From positions 1 through 57,250 of the forward strand of contig CANGPW010000007.1 in NCBI GenBank assembly GCA_947456185.1: DNA of 57,250 nt, in the 5' to 3' direction. A model generated the notes under the pieces. The model worked only from the letters and a program-made list of their open reading frames with translations. It was not told the origin of the DNA and made no database searches. Both the position numbers and the translations under genes were made by a program. How positions within the stretch are numbered: the first letter of the stretch is position 1; each line of letters starts with the position of its first letter. Below, in pieces: positions 43,399 to 52,434 of the stretch. The stretch is from Bacteroidota bacterium (GTDB taxonomy: Bacteria; Bacteroidota; Bacteroidia; UKL13-3).

Positions 43399-44133
43399 TT
43401 AAGTAAGGACTAGTTTTACAGCTGCAATAATAAGCACAACTGCTAAAATTTTATTTAAAAAGCTACTTTTCATTTTCTTTGCTCCAAAATAGGAACCTGC
43501 TAATCCACCAATTAAGGCAAGCAATAACATCAATATCATTTCACTTTTAAATTCAAAACCTTTTGAAAACAATCCAGCTAAACCAGCCAATGAATTTACA
43601 AAAATAAACAATGCAGAAATAGCCGCTGTTTGTTTCATATTTCCCCAGTGTAAAAGCAATATGATTGGACTTAAAATAATTCCACCACCAATGCCAATCA
43701 TTCCTGAAAATAAACCAATGGCAGCACCTATTAAAAGTGCTAAGTATATATTTTGCTTTGCAATAAAATCCTTTGTTTTAAATTTTACACCTAAAAGTTT
43801 TACCACCGAAAAAAGTAAAAGTACAGCTAATATTTTTTTATATAAACCAGCATCTACCGTTAAAAATCCACCAATAAATGCTGCAGGAATGGATGCCAAT
43901 GCAAATGGCCAAAATAAATTCCATTTAAAAAAACCGCTTTTGTAATACTGTATAAATGCAATGAGCGATACAAAAATATTTAACAATAAAGCTGTTGGTC
44001 GCATGATTTCGGGTGCAAATGAAAAATAGGCCATTAATGCCAAGTAGCCGCTCGCACCACCATGTCCTACTGATGAATATAGGAATGCAACTAAAACTAA
44101 CAACACATAAAATAGAAGGATTGAAGCTGTCAT
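43399..44133 (-). CDS. TauE/SafE family membrane transporter
   Basis: A 244-residue inner-membrane protein with about seven to eight hydrophobic helices. The repeated motifs SVGHGGASGYLALMAYF near residue 25 and GIGGGIILSPIILL in the middle are those of TauE/SafE anion exporters (sulfite, sulfoacetate or similar). Its place between moeA and moaD, eight bases after moeA, suggests it is co-transcribed with the cofactor genes. Whether it exports a sulfur anion or has another role in cofactor metabolism is inference only. Confidence 0.88.
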   Translation of the reverse strand: MTASILLFYVLLVLVAFLYSSVGHGGASGYLALMAYFSFAPEIMRPTALLLNIFVSLIAFIQYYKSGFFKWNLFWPFALASIPAAFIGGFLTVDAGLYKKILAVLLLFSVVKLLGVKFKTKDFIAKQNIYLALLIGAAIGLFSGMIGIGGGIILSPIILLLHWGNMKQTAAISALFIFVNSLAGLAGLFSKGFEFKSEMILMLLLALIGGLAGSYFGAKKMKSSFLNKILAVVLIIAAVKLVLT

Positions 44134-44141
44134 TTTCTTAA

Positions 44142-45320
44142 TTAATTCAACAAATAAACTTCTACTAAATCACCTTTATTGAACTCAGTTTTATCTTCAT
44201 CAAGTTGAACAATACAGTTAGCAAAAGCAAATGAACTCATTAAAAACGATTCTTGTGCTTGAAGAATGGTAACCTTGTTTTCTTCTATTTTTCCTTTCAG
44301 AAAAAATGTTAATCCAGCTTTTTTTGAATATGAATTAGCAAGCGTTAAATTTATTTTATTTTCAATTTTCAAACCCATCATTTTTTTTATAACGGGAGAA
44401 ATATATAAGTAAAAACAACTTAATAAAGCAGATGGATTTCCAGGCAAACCAAAAATTAATGTATTATTTATTTTGCCAAAATAAAGAGGCTTACCAGGCT
44501 TTTGTTTTACTTTATGAAATATCTTTTCAACCCCGCAGTTTTCCAATACTTTACTTACAAAGTCGTAATCGCCAACTGAAACGCCACCTGAAAGAATAAT
44601 CATATCAAAATTGGGTATATTATTTTTTATCACTTGTGTTAATTCAACTTCATTATCTTTAACACTTATTACTTTTTTTGGATTGATATAATATTCACTT
44701 AAGGCAGCATGTAAACTATAGGAATTACATTCAAAAACTTTTCCTGGTTCTAATGTATTTCCTGGATTATTTAATTCATTTCCAGTTGTAATTACACAAA
44801 TATTAGGTTTCCTAAAAACTTTTATTTGATCAAATCCTAAGCCTGCTAAATAGCCAATTACACCTGGAGTAATTTTAGTTTTTGCCTCTAATACAAGGTC
44901 GCCTATTTTAGTTTGAAAACCTGCAGTTCTGATGTTTGCTCCAATGTTAATTTGGTCATCATTGATATATAATTGATTGTTTACAACAGTTACTTTTTCT
45001 TGCATTATAATGGTATTGCAACCCATGGGAACTGGTGCTCCAGTAAAAATACGAACAGCTGAATTTGGTAAAAGTGGTTTTGTTGGAAAAACTCCCGCGG
45101 GAATTTCGTCAGTTATAGTAAGTGATTTGTTCTCGTCTAAATCCTTTAATCTAAAACCATATCCATCCATAGCCGACTGATCAAAAGGAGGGAAGTTAAT
45201 AGTTGAAAACATGTTTTCAGCGCTTACCAATCCTGTAGCTTCGTATAAAGGAACAGTAATAGTTTCAATTATATTTGAATTTGCTGTTATTAGTTTTTGT
45301 GCTTCTGAAACTGAAATCAT
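44142..45320 (-). CDS. moeA: Molybdopterin molybdenumtransferase MoeA
   Basis: A 392-residue enzyme that inserts molybdate into adenylylated molybdopterin. It has FDQSAMDGYGF, the MPT-binding ILSGGVSVGDYDF, KQKPGKPLYFG and GLPGNPSALL. The order and length match MoeA domains I-IV. It lies after moaA across a 158-base gap that contains a dispersed repeat, so a promoter of its own is possible. Confidence 0.94.
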   Translation of the reverse strand: MISVSEAQKLITANSNIIETITVPLYEATGLVSAENMFSTINFPPFDQSAMDGYGFRLKDLDENKSLTITDEIPAGVFPTKPLLPNSAVRIFTGAPVPMGCNTIIMQEKVTVVNNQLYINDDQINIGANIRTAGFQTKIGDLVLEAKTKITPGVIGYLAGLGFDQIKVFRKPNICVITTGNELNNPGNTLEPGKVFECNSYSLHAALSEYYINPKKVISVKDNEVELTQVIKNNIPNFDMIILSGGVSVGDYDFVSKVLENCGVEKIFHKVKQKPGKPLYFGKINNTLIFGLPGNPSALLSCFYLYISPVIKKMMGLKIENKINLTLANSYSKKAGLTFFLKGKIEENKVTILQAQESFLMSSFAFANCIVQLDEDKTEFNKGDLVEVYLLN

Positions 45321-45322
45321 GA

Positions 45323-45417
45323 TTTTTTGCCACAGATTGCATATTTTTTCATTGATACTTTCATATGGCTTATGAAATAATTTTTTGGCAATATAATAAT
45401 TTTTTTTGCCACAGATT
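45323..45417. repeat. Duplicated 16-mer TTTTTTGCCACAGATT between moeA and moaA
   Basis: Identical copies at 45323-45338 and 45402-45417, 79 bases apart. The second runs on into a GAATT...AATTCTGTG inverted repeat near 45421-45441 and then the TAG-containing words at the moaA stop. Confidence 0.75.
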
Positions 45418-45478
45418 CTAAAGAATTATTTGAATTCTGTGTAATATAGTCTAACAACCTACAACTATGGTCTATCAA

Positions 45479-46462
45479 CTATCCACCAAGCCCAATCATA
45501 CTAATTTCGCGGGTTTCGGTGTTTTCTTTTCCCCAATTAATATTTTCATTGTTACCACCAAGCATTTCTTTTTTACTGTTAACACTTTGATAAATTAATG
45601 GTTCAATGTCTTTTCCTGTTCTAAAAGCACCTAAAATATCAGTTTCATGTTTGCCAAAAAGGCAATTATACATTTTGCCCTCGGCTGTTAATCGCATTCT
45701 GTTACAACCGCTGCAAAAAGGTTCACTCATGGTACTAATAACTGCAAATGTTCCTTTGTAATTTGGAATAAAATATTTTTTTGCAGTATCATTTTTCTCA
45801 TTGATTAATTTGATGAAATTGTGTTTTGATGAAATTACATCCAAAATTTGTTCATGAGTAAATACTTTGTCTTTGCTCCATTCATTGCCCGAAAAAGGCA
45901 TAAACTCTATAAAACGAATGTGTAAAGGTTTTTCTTTGGTCCATTCTATGAAGTTTAATATTTCATGATCATTAAAGTTTTTGATGGCTACTACATTAAT
46001 TTTTACATGAAAATTGTTTATTAAAAGTAGTTCAATATTTTGCATTACTTTATCAAATTCATCTCGTTTCGTAATGGATAAATATTGCTCTTTTATAAGT
46101 GTATCCAAACTAACGTTTACTGAATTGATGCCAGCTTTTTTAAATGTTTCTATAAAATCATTTACAAAAACGCCATTGGTAGTAATGGTTAATTTGATTT
46201 GATATTTTGATAATTTTTCAATAATTTCTTTGGCGTCTTTTCTTACCAATGGTTCTCCACCTGTTAAACGAATTTTATTTACGCCATTTTTAATAAAAAC
46301 TGCCGCAATGCTATCAATTTCAGCTGCCGACATGTATTTTGAATTGGCAGATTTTCCTATTGGTAAATATTCTGCTGTGCAATATTCACAACGCAAATTA
46401 CATTTATCGGTAAGTGAAATTCTTAAATAATCATGGTTTCGATTGAATTGGTCTATGATCAT
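45479..46462 (-). CDS. moaA: GTP 3',8-cyclase MoaA
   Basis: A 327-residue radical SAM enzyme that starts molybdenum cofactor synthesis by rearranging GTP. The N-terminal cluster cysteines are C21, C25 and C28 (CNLRCEYC), TGGEP is at 67-71, and the second cluster is C250, C253 and C267 ([19 protein letters not shown]). It ends in Gly-Gly, as required for activity. Its start overlaps tatA by four bases (ATGA). The TAG stop is the first triplet of TAGTTGATAG repeat words. Confidence 0.96.
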   Translation of the reverse strand: MIIDQFNRNHDYLRISLTDKCNLRCEYCTAEYLPIGKSANSKYMSAAEIDSIAAVFIKNGVNKIRLTGGEPLVRKDAKEIIEKLSKYQIKLTITTNGVFVNDFIETFKKAGINSVNVSLDTLIKEQYLSITKRDEFDKVMQNIELLLINNFHVKINVVAIKNFNDHEILNFIEWTKEKPLHIRFIEFMPFSGNEWSKDKVFTHEQILDVISSKHNFIKLINEKNDTAKKYFIPNYKGTFAVISTMSEPFCSGCNRMRLTAEGKMYNCLFGKHETDILGAFRTGKDIEPLIYQSVNSKKEMLGGNNENINWGKENTETREISMIGLGG

Positions 46463-46662
46463 TCCTGATGATTATTTTTTGAAGTTTTAGGATTTGAATT
46501 TCCGCCATTTTTTGCCTTTTTAAATTCATTTATTCCTTGTCCTATACCACGCATTATTTGAGGTATTTTTTTACCCCCAAAAAACAATAAAATAATAAAT
46601 AATATGATTAGTAATTCTCCAAATCCTAGGCCAAATATTCCCAATATTACTAAATGATTCAT
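46459..46662 (-). CDS. tatA: Twin-arginine translocase subunit TatA
   Basis: A 67-residue Sec-independent translocase protein: one N-terminal transmembrane helix ([11 protein letters not shown]), then the FGGKKIP hinge and an amphipathic helix, then a polar tail (NNHQE). TatA exports folded, often cofactor-bearing proteins, which fits its coupling (four-base overlap) to moaA: molybdoenzymes are common Tat substrates. tatC is not in the window. The 258 bases upstream are AT-rich; I see no clear promoter. Confidence 0.92.
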   Translation of the reverse strand: MNHLVILGIFGLGFGELLIILFIILLFFGGKKIPQIMRGIGQGINEFKKAKNGGNSNPKTSKNNHQE

Positions 46663-46920
46663 TTTGTAGTTTTATATAAATTTAAATTAAAAATAGTTCT
46701 AAAGCATAAAAAATCCTTGTTTTAATGCATTAGTTCAACAAAACTATTCAAATAATTTAAACTTACTAAACTTTAATTTTATGGATAAATGGTCAGCGCT
46801 TTATATAAAATGACTGTACACTTTTATAATTCAAACTTTCAAAATGCCAGCTAGTGCATAAATAGCTTATTGTCAATTCCCTTTTACTCATTTCCAATTC
46901 CAACATCCCATACTTTATTT

Positions 46921-47637
46921 CTACTCCTTCTTTTCATCAAAAAATTCCACCTCACCGTTTGAAATATCGTAAAAAGCACCTATAATTTTTATTTCTTTTT
47001 CTTCCACCATCAATCTTAATGTAGCACTGTTTTTAAGAATTTGTTCTATGGTTAAGCTTACATTTTTACGCGAAACAATGTCTTCCACTTCATCCTCTAG
47101 TGGATACGTTTTTTGAGGATTAATTGCTGGTTTTATTTTATTAGTTAATTGTGTTAAATGCTCCAATCCTGCATTGTCAATTGCACCTTTAACTGCGCCA
47201 CAATGACTATGACCTAATACTACAAAAAGTTTGGTATGTTTAACTTTAGCAGCAAATTCCATGCTCCCCAATACATCGTCATCTTCAATATTTCCTGCCA
47301 ATCTGCTTACAAAAATATTTCCAATTCCTTGGTCAAAAATTATTTCTGGTGGAACCCTTGAATCTATACAAGTTAATATAAATGAATGAGGATGTTGGCC
47401 TCCCTTAGTTGCTTCTATTTGTTCTTTGTAATTGGTGTTTATAAAAGCATTATCTAAAAATCGGTTGTTACCATATTTCAATTCTGTGAGTGCTTCATCT
47501 ATATTTTTTACTTTATGTATTTCTTTTTGTTTGGTATTTTTACCTGAATTATTTTTATCAGTCGACTTATTATTATTGCAAGAAACGATGGTTAAAATAC
47601 TTGCTATAACTACTAATTTATTTTTATTTAATTTCAT
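46921..47637 (-). CDS. Beta-carbonic anhydrase, predicted lipoprotein
   Basis: A 238-residue zinc enzyme interconverting CO2 and bicarbonate. Zinc ligands are in TCIDSRVPPE (Cys, with the Asp-Arg dyad) and LGHSHCGAVKGA (His and Cys). The N-terminus is a lipoprotein leader (ILTIVSC, then Asn/Lys-rich linker), so this beta-class enzyme should sit in the periplasm or outer membrane rather than the cytosol. It begins 27 bases after the NirK-cytochrome c gene stops, so the two are probably co-transcribed. Why they go together is not evident. Confidence 0.92.
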   Translation of the reverse strand: MKLNKNKLVVIASILTIVSCNNNKSTDKNNSGKNTKQKEIHKVKNIDEALTELKYGNNRFLDNAFINTNYKEQIEATKGGQHPHSFILTCIDSRVPPEIIFDQGIGNIFVSRLAGNIEDDDVLGSMEFAAKVKHTKLFVVLGHSHCGAVKGAIDNAGLEHLTQLTNKIKPAINPQKTYPLEDEVEDIVSRKNVSLTIEQILKNSATLRLMVEEKEIKIIGAFYDISNGEVEFFDEKKE

Positions 47638-47664
47638 AAGTTTATTGTTACTTTTAAATGTTTT

Positions 47665-49113
47665 TTATTTCATATTTCTAATTTTGGTAACCATTTGAGG
47701 GGAAATATCTTTTTTACTATTGCCCCAATTATTGTATACAAAAGTTAATACATTGGCTATTTCTACATCATTTAATACCTGAGCTGTCATCACACTATTG
47801 TATTTTTTACCATTTACTCTAATCTCGCCCGAATGGCCTTTTAAAATAAATCTAATTGCCCTGTTAGCATCCGCATTTAAATAATCGGAATTAGCCAAAG
47901 GAGGAAAAGCATTTGGTAATCCAAGGCCTGTTATTTGGTGGCATGCAAAACAATTGTTGTTGTAAATGGATTGGCCCTCAGCAATTCTTTCTTTTAAAGT
48001 TATTGGTTTTGGTGCTTTTGTTTCATAAGTATTGATAGGCATTTCTTGAATTGTTCCTCCTTCTGGATGATATACTATATCATATTTTTCTCCTGAAAAA
48101 ATATTTTTATTGGCTTCACCCGAAACTTTTAGCATGGCTAAACTCCCTTTGTTAAAAGTTCTGAAAATGGAATTGTCTACTAGGATAAATGTGCCTGGAA
48201 CTTCTACTTTAAAATCTACAATGGTAGAACCACCAGCGGGTATTAAAGTAGTTTGTACATTATGGTTTATTAGCGAACCTCCTTCTATATTTACATTGTC
48301 AAATATTTCGCCAATCACGTGAAATGATGATACCAAATTTGGTCCACCATTTCCCACAAATAACCTTACCGTTTCACCAACATTTGCAGTAATCGCATTA
48401 TCGCCAGTTAAAGATCCTACTTTGCCATTAAAGACCACGTAATCGGGTTCTTCTTTAATAGCTTTTGCCATATCAAATTGTTGTAAACCTTTAGCTCCAT
48501 TAGCACCTTTGGTATAAAAATCGCCTTGCATGATGTAATACTCCTTATCAACTGGAGTTAGGCCACCTTCAGGTTCTACCAATATTAAACCATACATGCC
48601 GTTAGCAATATGCATACCCACTGGTGCAGTGGCGCAATGGTAAACAAACAAACCTTGGTTAAGCACTTTAAATGAAAAAACTACCTCATGGCCAGGAGCT
48701 ACAAACGATGATGCCGCTCCGCCTCCCGGACCTGTTACAGCATTTAAATCAATATTATGTGGAAGTTTGTTTTCTGGGTTATTTTTTAAGTGAAATTCTA
48801 TTTCATCACCTACTCTTGTTCTAATAAAACTACCTGGAACACTGCCGCCAAAAGTCCAATAAATGTATCTAACTCCATCAGCCAATTCACCTTCTTTTTC
48901 TATAATTTCCATGCTTACCACCAGTTTCATAGCAGCTCTGTTTCCAATGGGAATAGGTACAAATGGAGGAGTGGTTAACTCAGCAATTGCAGTTTCCGTT
49001 GTCTTTATTTTCGCAGTATTTTTGTTATTACAATTGGTAAATAGGGTGATTATTAAGCAAAAAGCAAGTGCCATTTTTTGCTTTGAATGGTCATTGTTTT
49101 TATATTTCGTCAT
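47665..49113 (-). CDS. NirK-type copper protein fused to cytochrome c, type 2 copper ligands missing
   Basis: A 482-residue lipoprotein (FTNC, Cys28) with two cupredoxin domains as in AniA/NirK (about residues 65-335) and a C-terminal cytochrome c (CFACH, 388-392; probable axial Met442). Type 1 copper ligands are intact: H119, C160, H168, M173. Of the type 2 (catalytic) ligands, H159 remains, but the expected His in HNIDLHAVTG is Asn124 and the expected His in LVDHSIF is Asn314. The active-site Asp122 and His265 are kept. Nitrite reduction to NO needs the type 2 copper, so the enzyme may be inactive or repurposed. A Tat/molybdenum-cofactor cluster lies downstream. Family assignment is secure; function is not. 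Confidence 0.9.
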   Translation of the reverse strand: MTKYKNNDHSKQKMALAFCLIITLFTNCNNKNTAKIKTTETAIAELTTPPFVPIPIGNRAAMKLVVSMEIIEKEGELADGVRYIYWTFGGSVPGSFIRTRVGDEIEFHLKNNPENKLPHNIDLNAVTGPGGGAASSFVAPGHEVVFSFKVLNQGLFVYHCATAPVGMHIANGMYGLILVEPEGGLTPVDKEYYIMQGDFYTKGANGAKGLQQFDMAKAIKEEPDYVVFNGKVGSLTGDNAITANVGETVRLFVGNGGPNLVSSFHVIGEIFDNVNIEGGSLINHNVQTTLIPAGGSTIVDFKVEVPGTFILVDNSIFRTFNKGSLAMLKVSGEANKNIFSGEKYDIVYHPEGGTIQEMPINTYETKAPKPITLKERIAEGQSIYNNNCFACHQITGLGLPNAFPPLANSDYLNADANRAIRFILKGHSGEIRVNGKKYNSVMTAQVLNDVEIANVLTFVYNNWGNSKKDISPQMVTKIRNMK

Positions 49114-49336
49114 TACATCATTTTTTGTTTTGAATGAACAACGAAAATAAAATTAGAAAATATAAACGAATATGATTCTAGTAGCGGTTTTTTATTGTTA
49201 AATGTTTGCTTTTTTACTGAAAATTGTTTCTTGCTTTTACAAATTATAAATTCAATAATGTGCTTTATAATTTAAATTTCTAGTCATTTTATTCAATGTT
49301 TTTATTAATTTAACTACATTGTTTTGATTACATAAA
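49114..49336. other. Upstream region of the NirK-cytochrome c gene
   Basis: This stretch plus the pyrG terminator forms a 332-base intergenic gap. It is AT-rich with no open reading frame I support. I looked for an FNR/NNR-like TTGAT-N4-ATCAA dyad and did not find one. Confidence 0.4.
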
Positions 49337-49365
49337 AAAAGCGAACTGAAATTTAGTTCGCTTTT
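49337..49365 (-). terminator. Terminator after pyrG
   Basis: AAAAGCGAACT (49337-49347) pairs with AGTTCGCTTTT (49355-49365), loop GAAATTT, extended by ACATAAAA/TTTTATGT. On the minus strand a T run follows. It lies about 80 bases beyond the pyrG stop. Confidence 0.85.
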
Positions 49366-49445
49366 ATGTTATTTAGTTTATATAAATTTAGTCTTTAAAA
49401 TTTTAGATTCGAATTTGTATTTTAAGTATTTCGCGTTTAACTAAT

Positions 49446-51059
49446 TTATTTACCGGTACTTTTTGCTAAAGCAGCCTTTAAAAACCTTACAAACAAAGGA
49501 TGTGGATTTAAAACGGTACTTTTATATTCAGGGTGAAATTGCACCGCAACAAAATAAGGATGCGATTTAATTTCAACTATTTCGGCTAATTTAGTTTCAG
49601 GATTGATACCAGTGATGCTTAAACCATTTTTTTCAAAGTCTTTTTGAAACTTGTTATTAAACTCGTAACGATGGCGATGGCGCTCCGTTATTTTAGTTTT
49701 TTCATAAGCTTTATAAGCCCTGCTATCTTTGCTTACTTCGCAGGTATATGAACCCAAACGCATGGTTCCACCTTTGGCGGTTATGTTCTTTTGGTCGGCC
49801 ATCATATCAATCACAGCATGTTTGGTTTCAGGATTCATTTCGGTGCTGTGCGCATCTTTCCATCCTAATATATTTCTAGCAAATTCAATCACGGCCATTT
49901 GCATTCCTAGGCAAATTCCAAAGAAAGGAATATTATTTTCACGTACATATTTTATAGCAGTAATTTTTCCTTCTATTCCCCTGTCGCCAAAGCCTGGAGC
50001 AACTAATATGCCATCTAACTCACCTAATTTTTTAGCAACATTTTGTTCCGAAATTAATTCACTATGAATATACTGAACTCTAACCCTACATTCAATAGCA
50101 GCACCTGCATGAATAAATGCTTCTATGATTGATTTATAAGCATCGGGTAACTCTACATATTTACCAACTAAACCAATTTGTAATTCATTTTTAGGATTTT
50201 TATGGCGGGTTAAAAACTGTTTCCAGCTGTCTAATTCTGGTTCAGTTTTAGCTGAAAGTTTTAAGCGACTTAAAGTAATTTTATCTAATTTTTCCTTTAA
50301 CATCATCAAAGGAACATCATATATGGTTGGCACGTCTAAGGCTTCAATCACTGCATCTGGCGTAACATTACAGAACAATGCCAATTTACGTTTCTGCTCT
50401 TTGCTAATAGAATGTTCCGTTCTGCAAACTAATATATCGGCTTGCAAACCACTTTCTAATAATAGTTTTACAGAGTGTTGGGTTGGCTTAGTTTTTAACT
50501 CTTTGGTAGACGATAAATAAGGTAAAAGTGTTAAGTGAATTACCAAACAATCTTCGTCTTTTAACTCCCAATGTAACTGACGAACTGCTTCAATATATGG
50601 CAAAGACTCAATATCGCCAACGGTTCCACCAATTTCGGTAATTACAATTTCGTACTCACCAGTTTCGCCCAATAATTTTATTCTACGTTTAATTTCATCG
50701 GTAATATGAGGCACCACTTGTACCGTTTTTCCTAAATAAGCACCTTGACGTTCTTGGTTAATTACATACTGATATATTTTACCCGTAGTTACGTTATTGG
50801 CTTGCGAAGTTGGTACGTTTAAAAAACGTTCGTAATGGCCTAAATCCAAATCGGTTTCAGCACCGTCTTCGGTTACATAACATTCGCCATGTTCGTAAGG
50901 GTTTAAAGTTCCTGGATCCACGTTGATGTATGGATCTAGTTTTTGGATGGTAACTGAATAGCCTCGGGCTTGTAATAATTTGGCTAATGAAGCAGCAATA
51001 ATGCCTTTACCTAATGATGAAGTAACTCCGCCTGTAACAAAAATATATTTGGTTTGCAT
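49446..51059 (-). CDS. pyrG: CTP synthase
   Basis: A 537-residue enzyme making CTP from UTP, ATP and glutamine. The N-terminal synthetase domain begins YIFVTGGVTSSLGKG (P-loop) with KLDPYINVDPGTLNP; the C-terminal glutaminase domain has PFFGICLGMQ (nucleophile Cys) and VQFHPEY (catalytic His and Glu). Length and motifs are standard. The upstream gap (51060-51453) carries a -7 element about 90 bases before the ATG. Confidence 0.97.
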   Translation of the reverse strand: MQTKYIFVTGGVTSSLGKGIIAASLAKLLQARGYSVTIQKLDPYINVDPGTLNPYEHGECYVTEDGAETDLDLGHYERFLNVPTSQANNVTTGKIYQYVINQERQGAYLGKTVQVVPHITDEIKRRIKLLGETGEYEIVITEIGGTVGDIESLPYIEAVRQLHWELKDEDCLVIHLTLLPYLSSTKELKTKPTQHSVKLLLESGLQADILVCRTEHSISKEQKRKLALFCNVTPDAVIEALDVPTIYDVPLMMLKEKLDKITLSRLKLSAKTEPELDSWKQFLTRHKNPKNELQIGLVGKYVELPDAYKSIIEAFIHAGAAIECRVRVQYIHSELISEQNVAKKLGELDGILVAPGFGDRGIEGKITAIKYVRENNIPFFGICLGMQMAVIEFARNILGWKDAHSTEMNPETKHAVIDMMADQKNITAKGGTMRLGSYTCEVSKDSRAYKAYEKTKITERHRHRYEFNNKFQKDFEKNGLSITGINPETKLAEIVEIKSHPYFVAVQFHPEYKSTVLNPHPLFVRFLKAALAKSTGK

Positions 51060-51148
51060 GGTTTTGAATTTAGTAAATTGCAGCTAAACCATTTACTTAA
51101 AACCAATTAATAGGAATTCCGTAAATAGAAATGTGTCTTTACGGATGG

Positions 51149-51156
51149 CAAATATA
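51149..51156 (-). promoter_or_regulatory. -7 element TATATTTG for pyrG
   Basis: The minus strand reads TATATTTGCCATCC, matching TAnnTTTG, about 90 bases before the ATG. No -33 TTG at the normal spacing was found. Confidence 0.4.
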
Positions 51157-51334
51157 GGTGAAACTATTTCATATTTCTTTTGATGTTATTCATGTTTTTT
51201 CAACAAATGCTAATTAGCAATATTTGATTAGCATGACGTGAGGTAATTTGTAAATAATACAACACTTGGTCATGCTGTAAGCATCTTCTTATTTTACTGA
51301 CCAATATTGGAAATAATTATTGTTATTTTTTATT

Positions 51335-51356
51335 GGGCAGACACATAGGTCTGCAC
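51335..51356. repeat. GGGCAGAC hairpin, copy 2 (decayed 3' arm)
   Basis: GGGCAGACACATAGGTCTGC is identical to the copy at 31566 up to base 51354, then the 3' arm reads AC instead of CC. Confidence 0.75.
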
Positions 51357-51390
51357 ACTATGTATAATTTTCAAATCTTTCAATTTAACT

Positions 51391-51404
51391 CCCGATTTAT
51401 CGGG
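51391..51404. repeat. Hairpin CCCGAT-TT-ATCGGG
   Basis: A perfect 6-bp stem followed by GTCAACGAATCAACCATTCAACC words, the same combination seen near 17122 and 38266. Confidence 0.6.
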
Positions 51405-51453
51405 TCAACGAATCAACCATTCAACCAATCAACAATTTTCTTATAATTGCTCC

Positions 51454-52434
51454 ATGAATAAATTCAAATTTGTATTCCCATTTTTGTTGCTTACACAAGG
51501 TGTTTTTGCTTGGGGTTTTTACGGACATAAAATGGTAAACCGATTGGCGGTATTTAGTTTACCTCCTGAAATGTTTTCGTTTTATAAAGCCAATATTGAT
51601 TATTTAACCGAAAACTCAGTAAACCCTGATAAACGCAGGTACAGCGATACCGCGGAAGCTTGTAGGCATTATATTGATTTGGATCATTATGAAAAGAGTT
51701 TACCCATAGATACTGTACCTAAATTATGGAACGATGCAATTAAAAAATTAACCAAAGATACTTTATTGGCTTATGGAATTGTGCCTTGGCATATTCAAGT
51801 AATGTTAACTCGTTTAACGTATGCTTTTAAAGAAAAAGATTTAGATAAAATCCTTCGTATTTCGGCTGAGTTAGGACATTATGTGGCCGATGCGCATGTG
51901 CCATTGCATGCATCAGAAAACTATAACGGTCAGTTCACTAATCAACATGGAATTCATGGTTTTTGGGAAAGTAGATTGCCTGAATTATTCAGTGCAGATT
52001 ACGATTTATTTGTAGGAAAATGTATGTATTTAAACAATCCTTTAGAAAATGCTTGGCAAGCCAGCGAAGGCAGTTTTGCTGGTATTGATACTGTTTTAGG
52101 TTTTGAAAGAATGTTAAATAATAATTTTGATGTAAGCAGAAAATACAGCATTGAATACAAAGGTGCTACGCAAATAAAAACATATAGCAAAGAATATGCT
52201 TTGGCTTATCATCAAATGCTAAAAGGACAAGTGGAACGCAGACTAAAAGAAAGCATATTAATGGTGGCAAACATGTGGTATACCGCATGGGTAAATGCTG
52301 GTCAGCCAAATTTAGATGATTTAACAAAAGACAAAAAACAACCCAAACCTAGCGATAGTGAAATGCAACAAATTATTGCCGATGAACAAAAATTATTAAA
52401 CAATAATAGAATGATTGGAAGGGAGGAGAAATAG
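51454..52434 (+). CDS. S1/P1-type (zinc-dependent) nuclease
   Basis: A 326-residue exported protein. The signal peptide ends so that Trp20 would be the mature N-terminus, which is itself a zinc ligand in S1/P1 nucleases and phospholipase C. Other ligand positions are visible: H25, H72, H113, H142, D146, H148 and H152 (ELGHYVADAHVPLHASENYNG) and H168 with E172. It likely degrades single-stranded DNA or RNA in the periplasm or outside the cell; phospholipase C is the alternative. Its TAG stop starts a run of TAGTACTAAGTA words shared with the convergent SDR gene. Confidence 0.9.
   Translation: MNKFKFVFPFLLLTQGVFAWGFYGHKMVNRLAVFSLPPEMFSFYKANIDYLTENSVNPDKRRYSDTAEACRHYIDLDHYEKSLPIDTVPKLWNDAIKKLTKDTLLAYGIVPWHIQVMLTRLTYAFKEKDLDKILRISAELGHYVADAHVPLHASENYNGQFTNQHGIHGFWESRLPELFSADYDLFVGKCMYLNNPLENAWQASEGSFAGIDTVLGFERMLNNNFDVSRKYSIEYKGATQIKTYSKEYALAYHQMLKGQVERRLKESILMVANMWYTAWVNAGQPNLDDLTKDKKQPKPSDSEMQQIIADEQKLLNNNRMIGREEK

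Larger units (their letters stand above)
51060..51453. other. 394-base spacer between pyrG and the nuclease gene
   Basis: It holds a -7 element for pyrG (51149-51156), a decayed copy of the GGGCAGAC hairpin (51335-51356), a CCCGAT-TT-ATCGGG hairpin (51391-51404) and AACCATTCAACCAATCAAC words up to 51434. No gene is seen. Confidence 0.6.

Noticed and set aside
49114-49445. FNR/NNR-type regulator box before the NirK-like gene
   Set aside because: No TTGAT-N4-ATCAA-like dyad found by eye.
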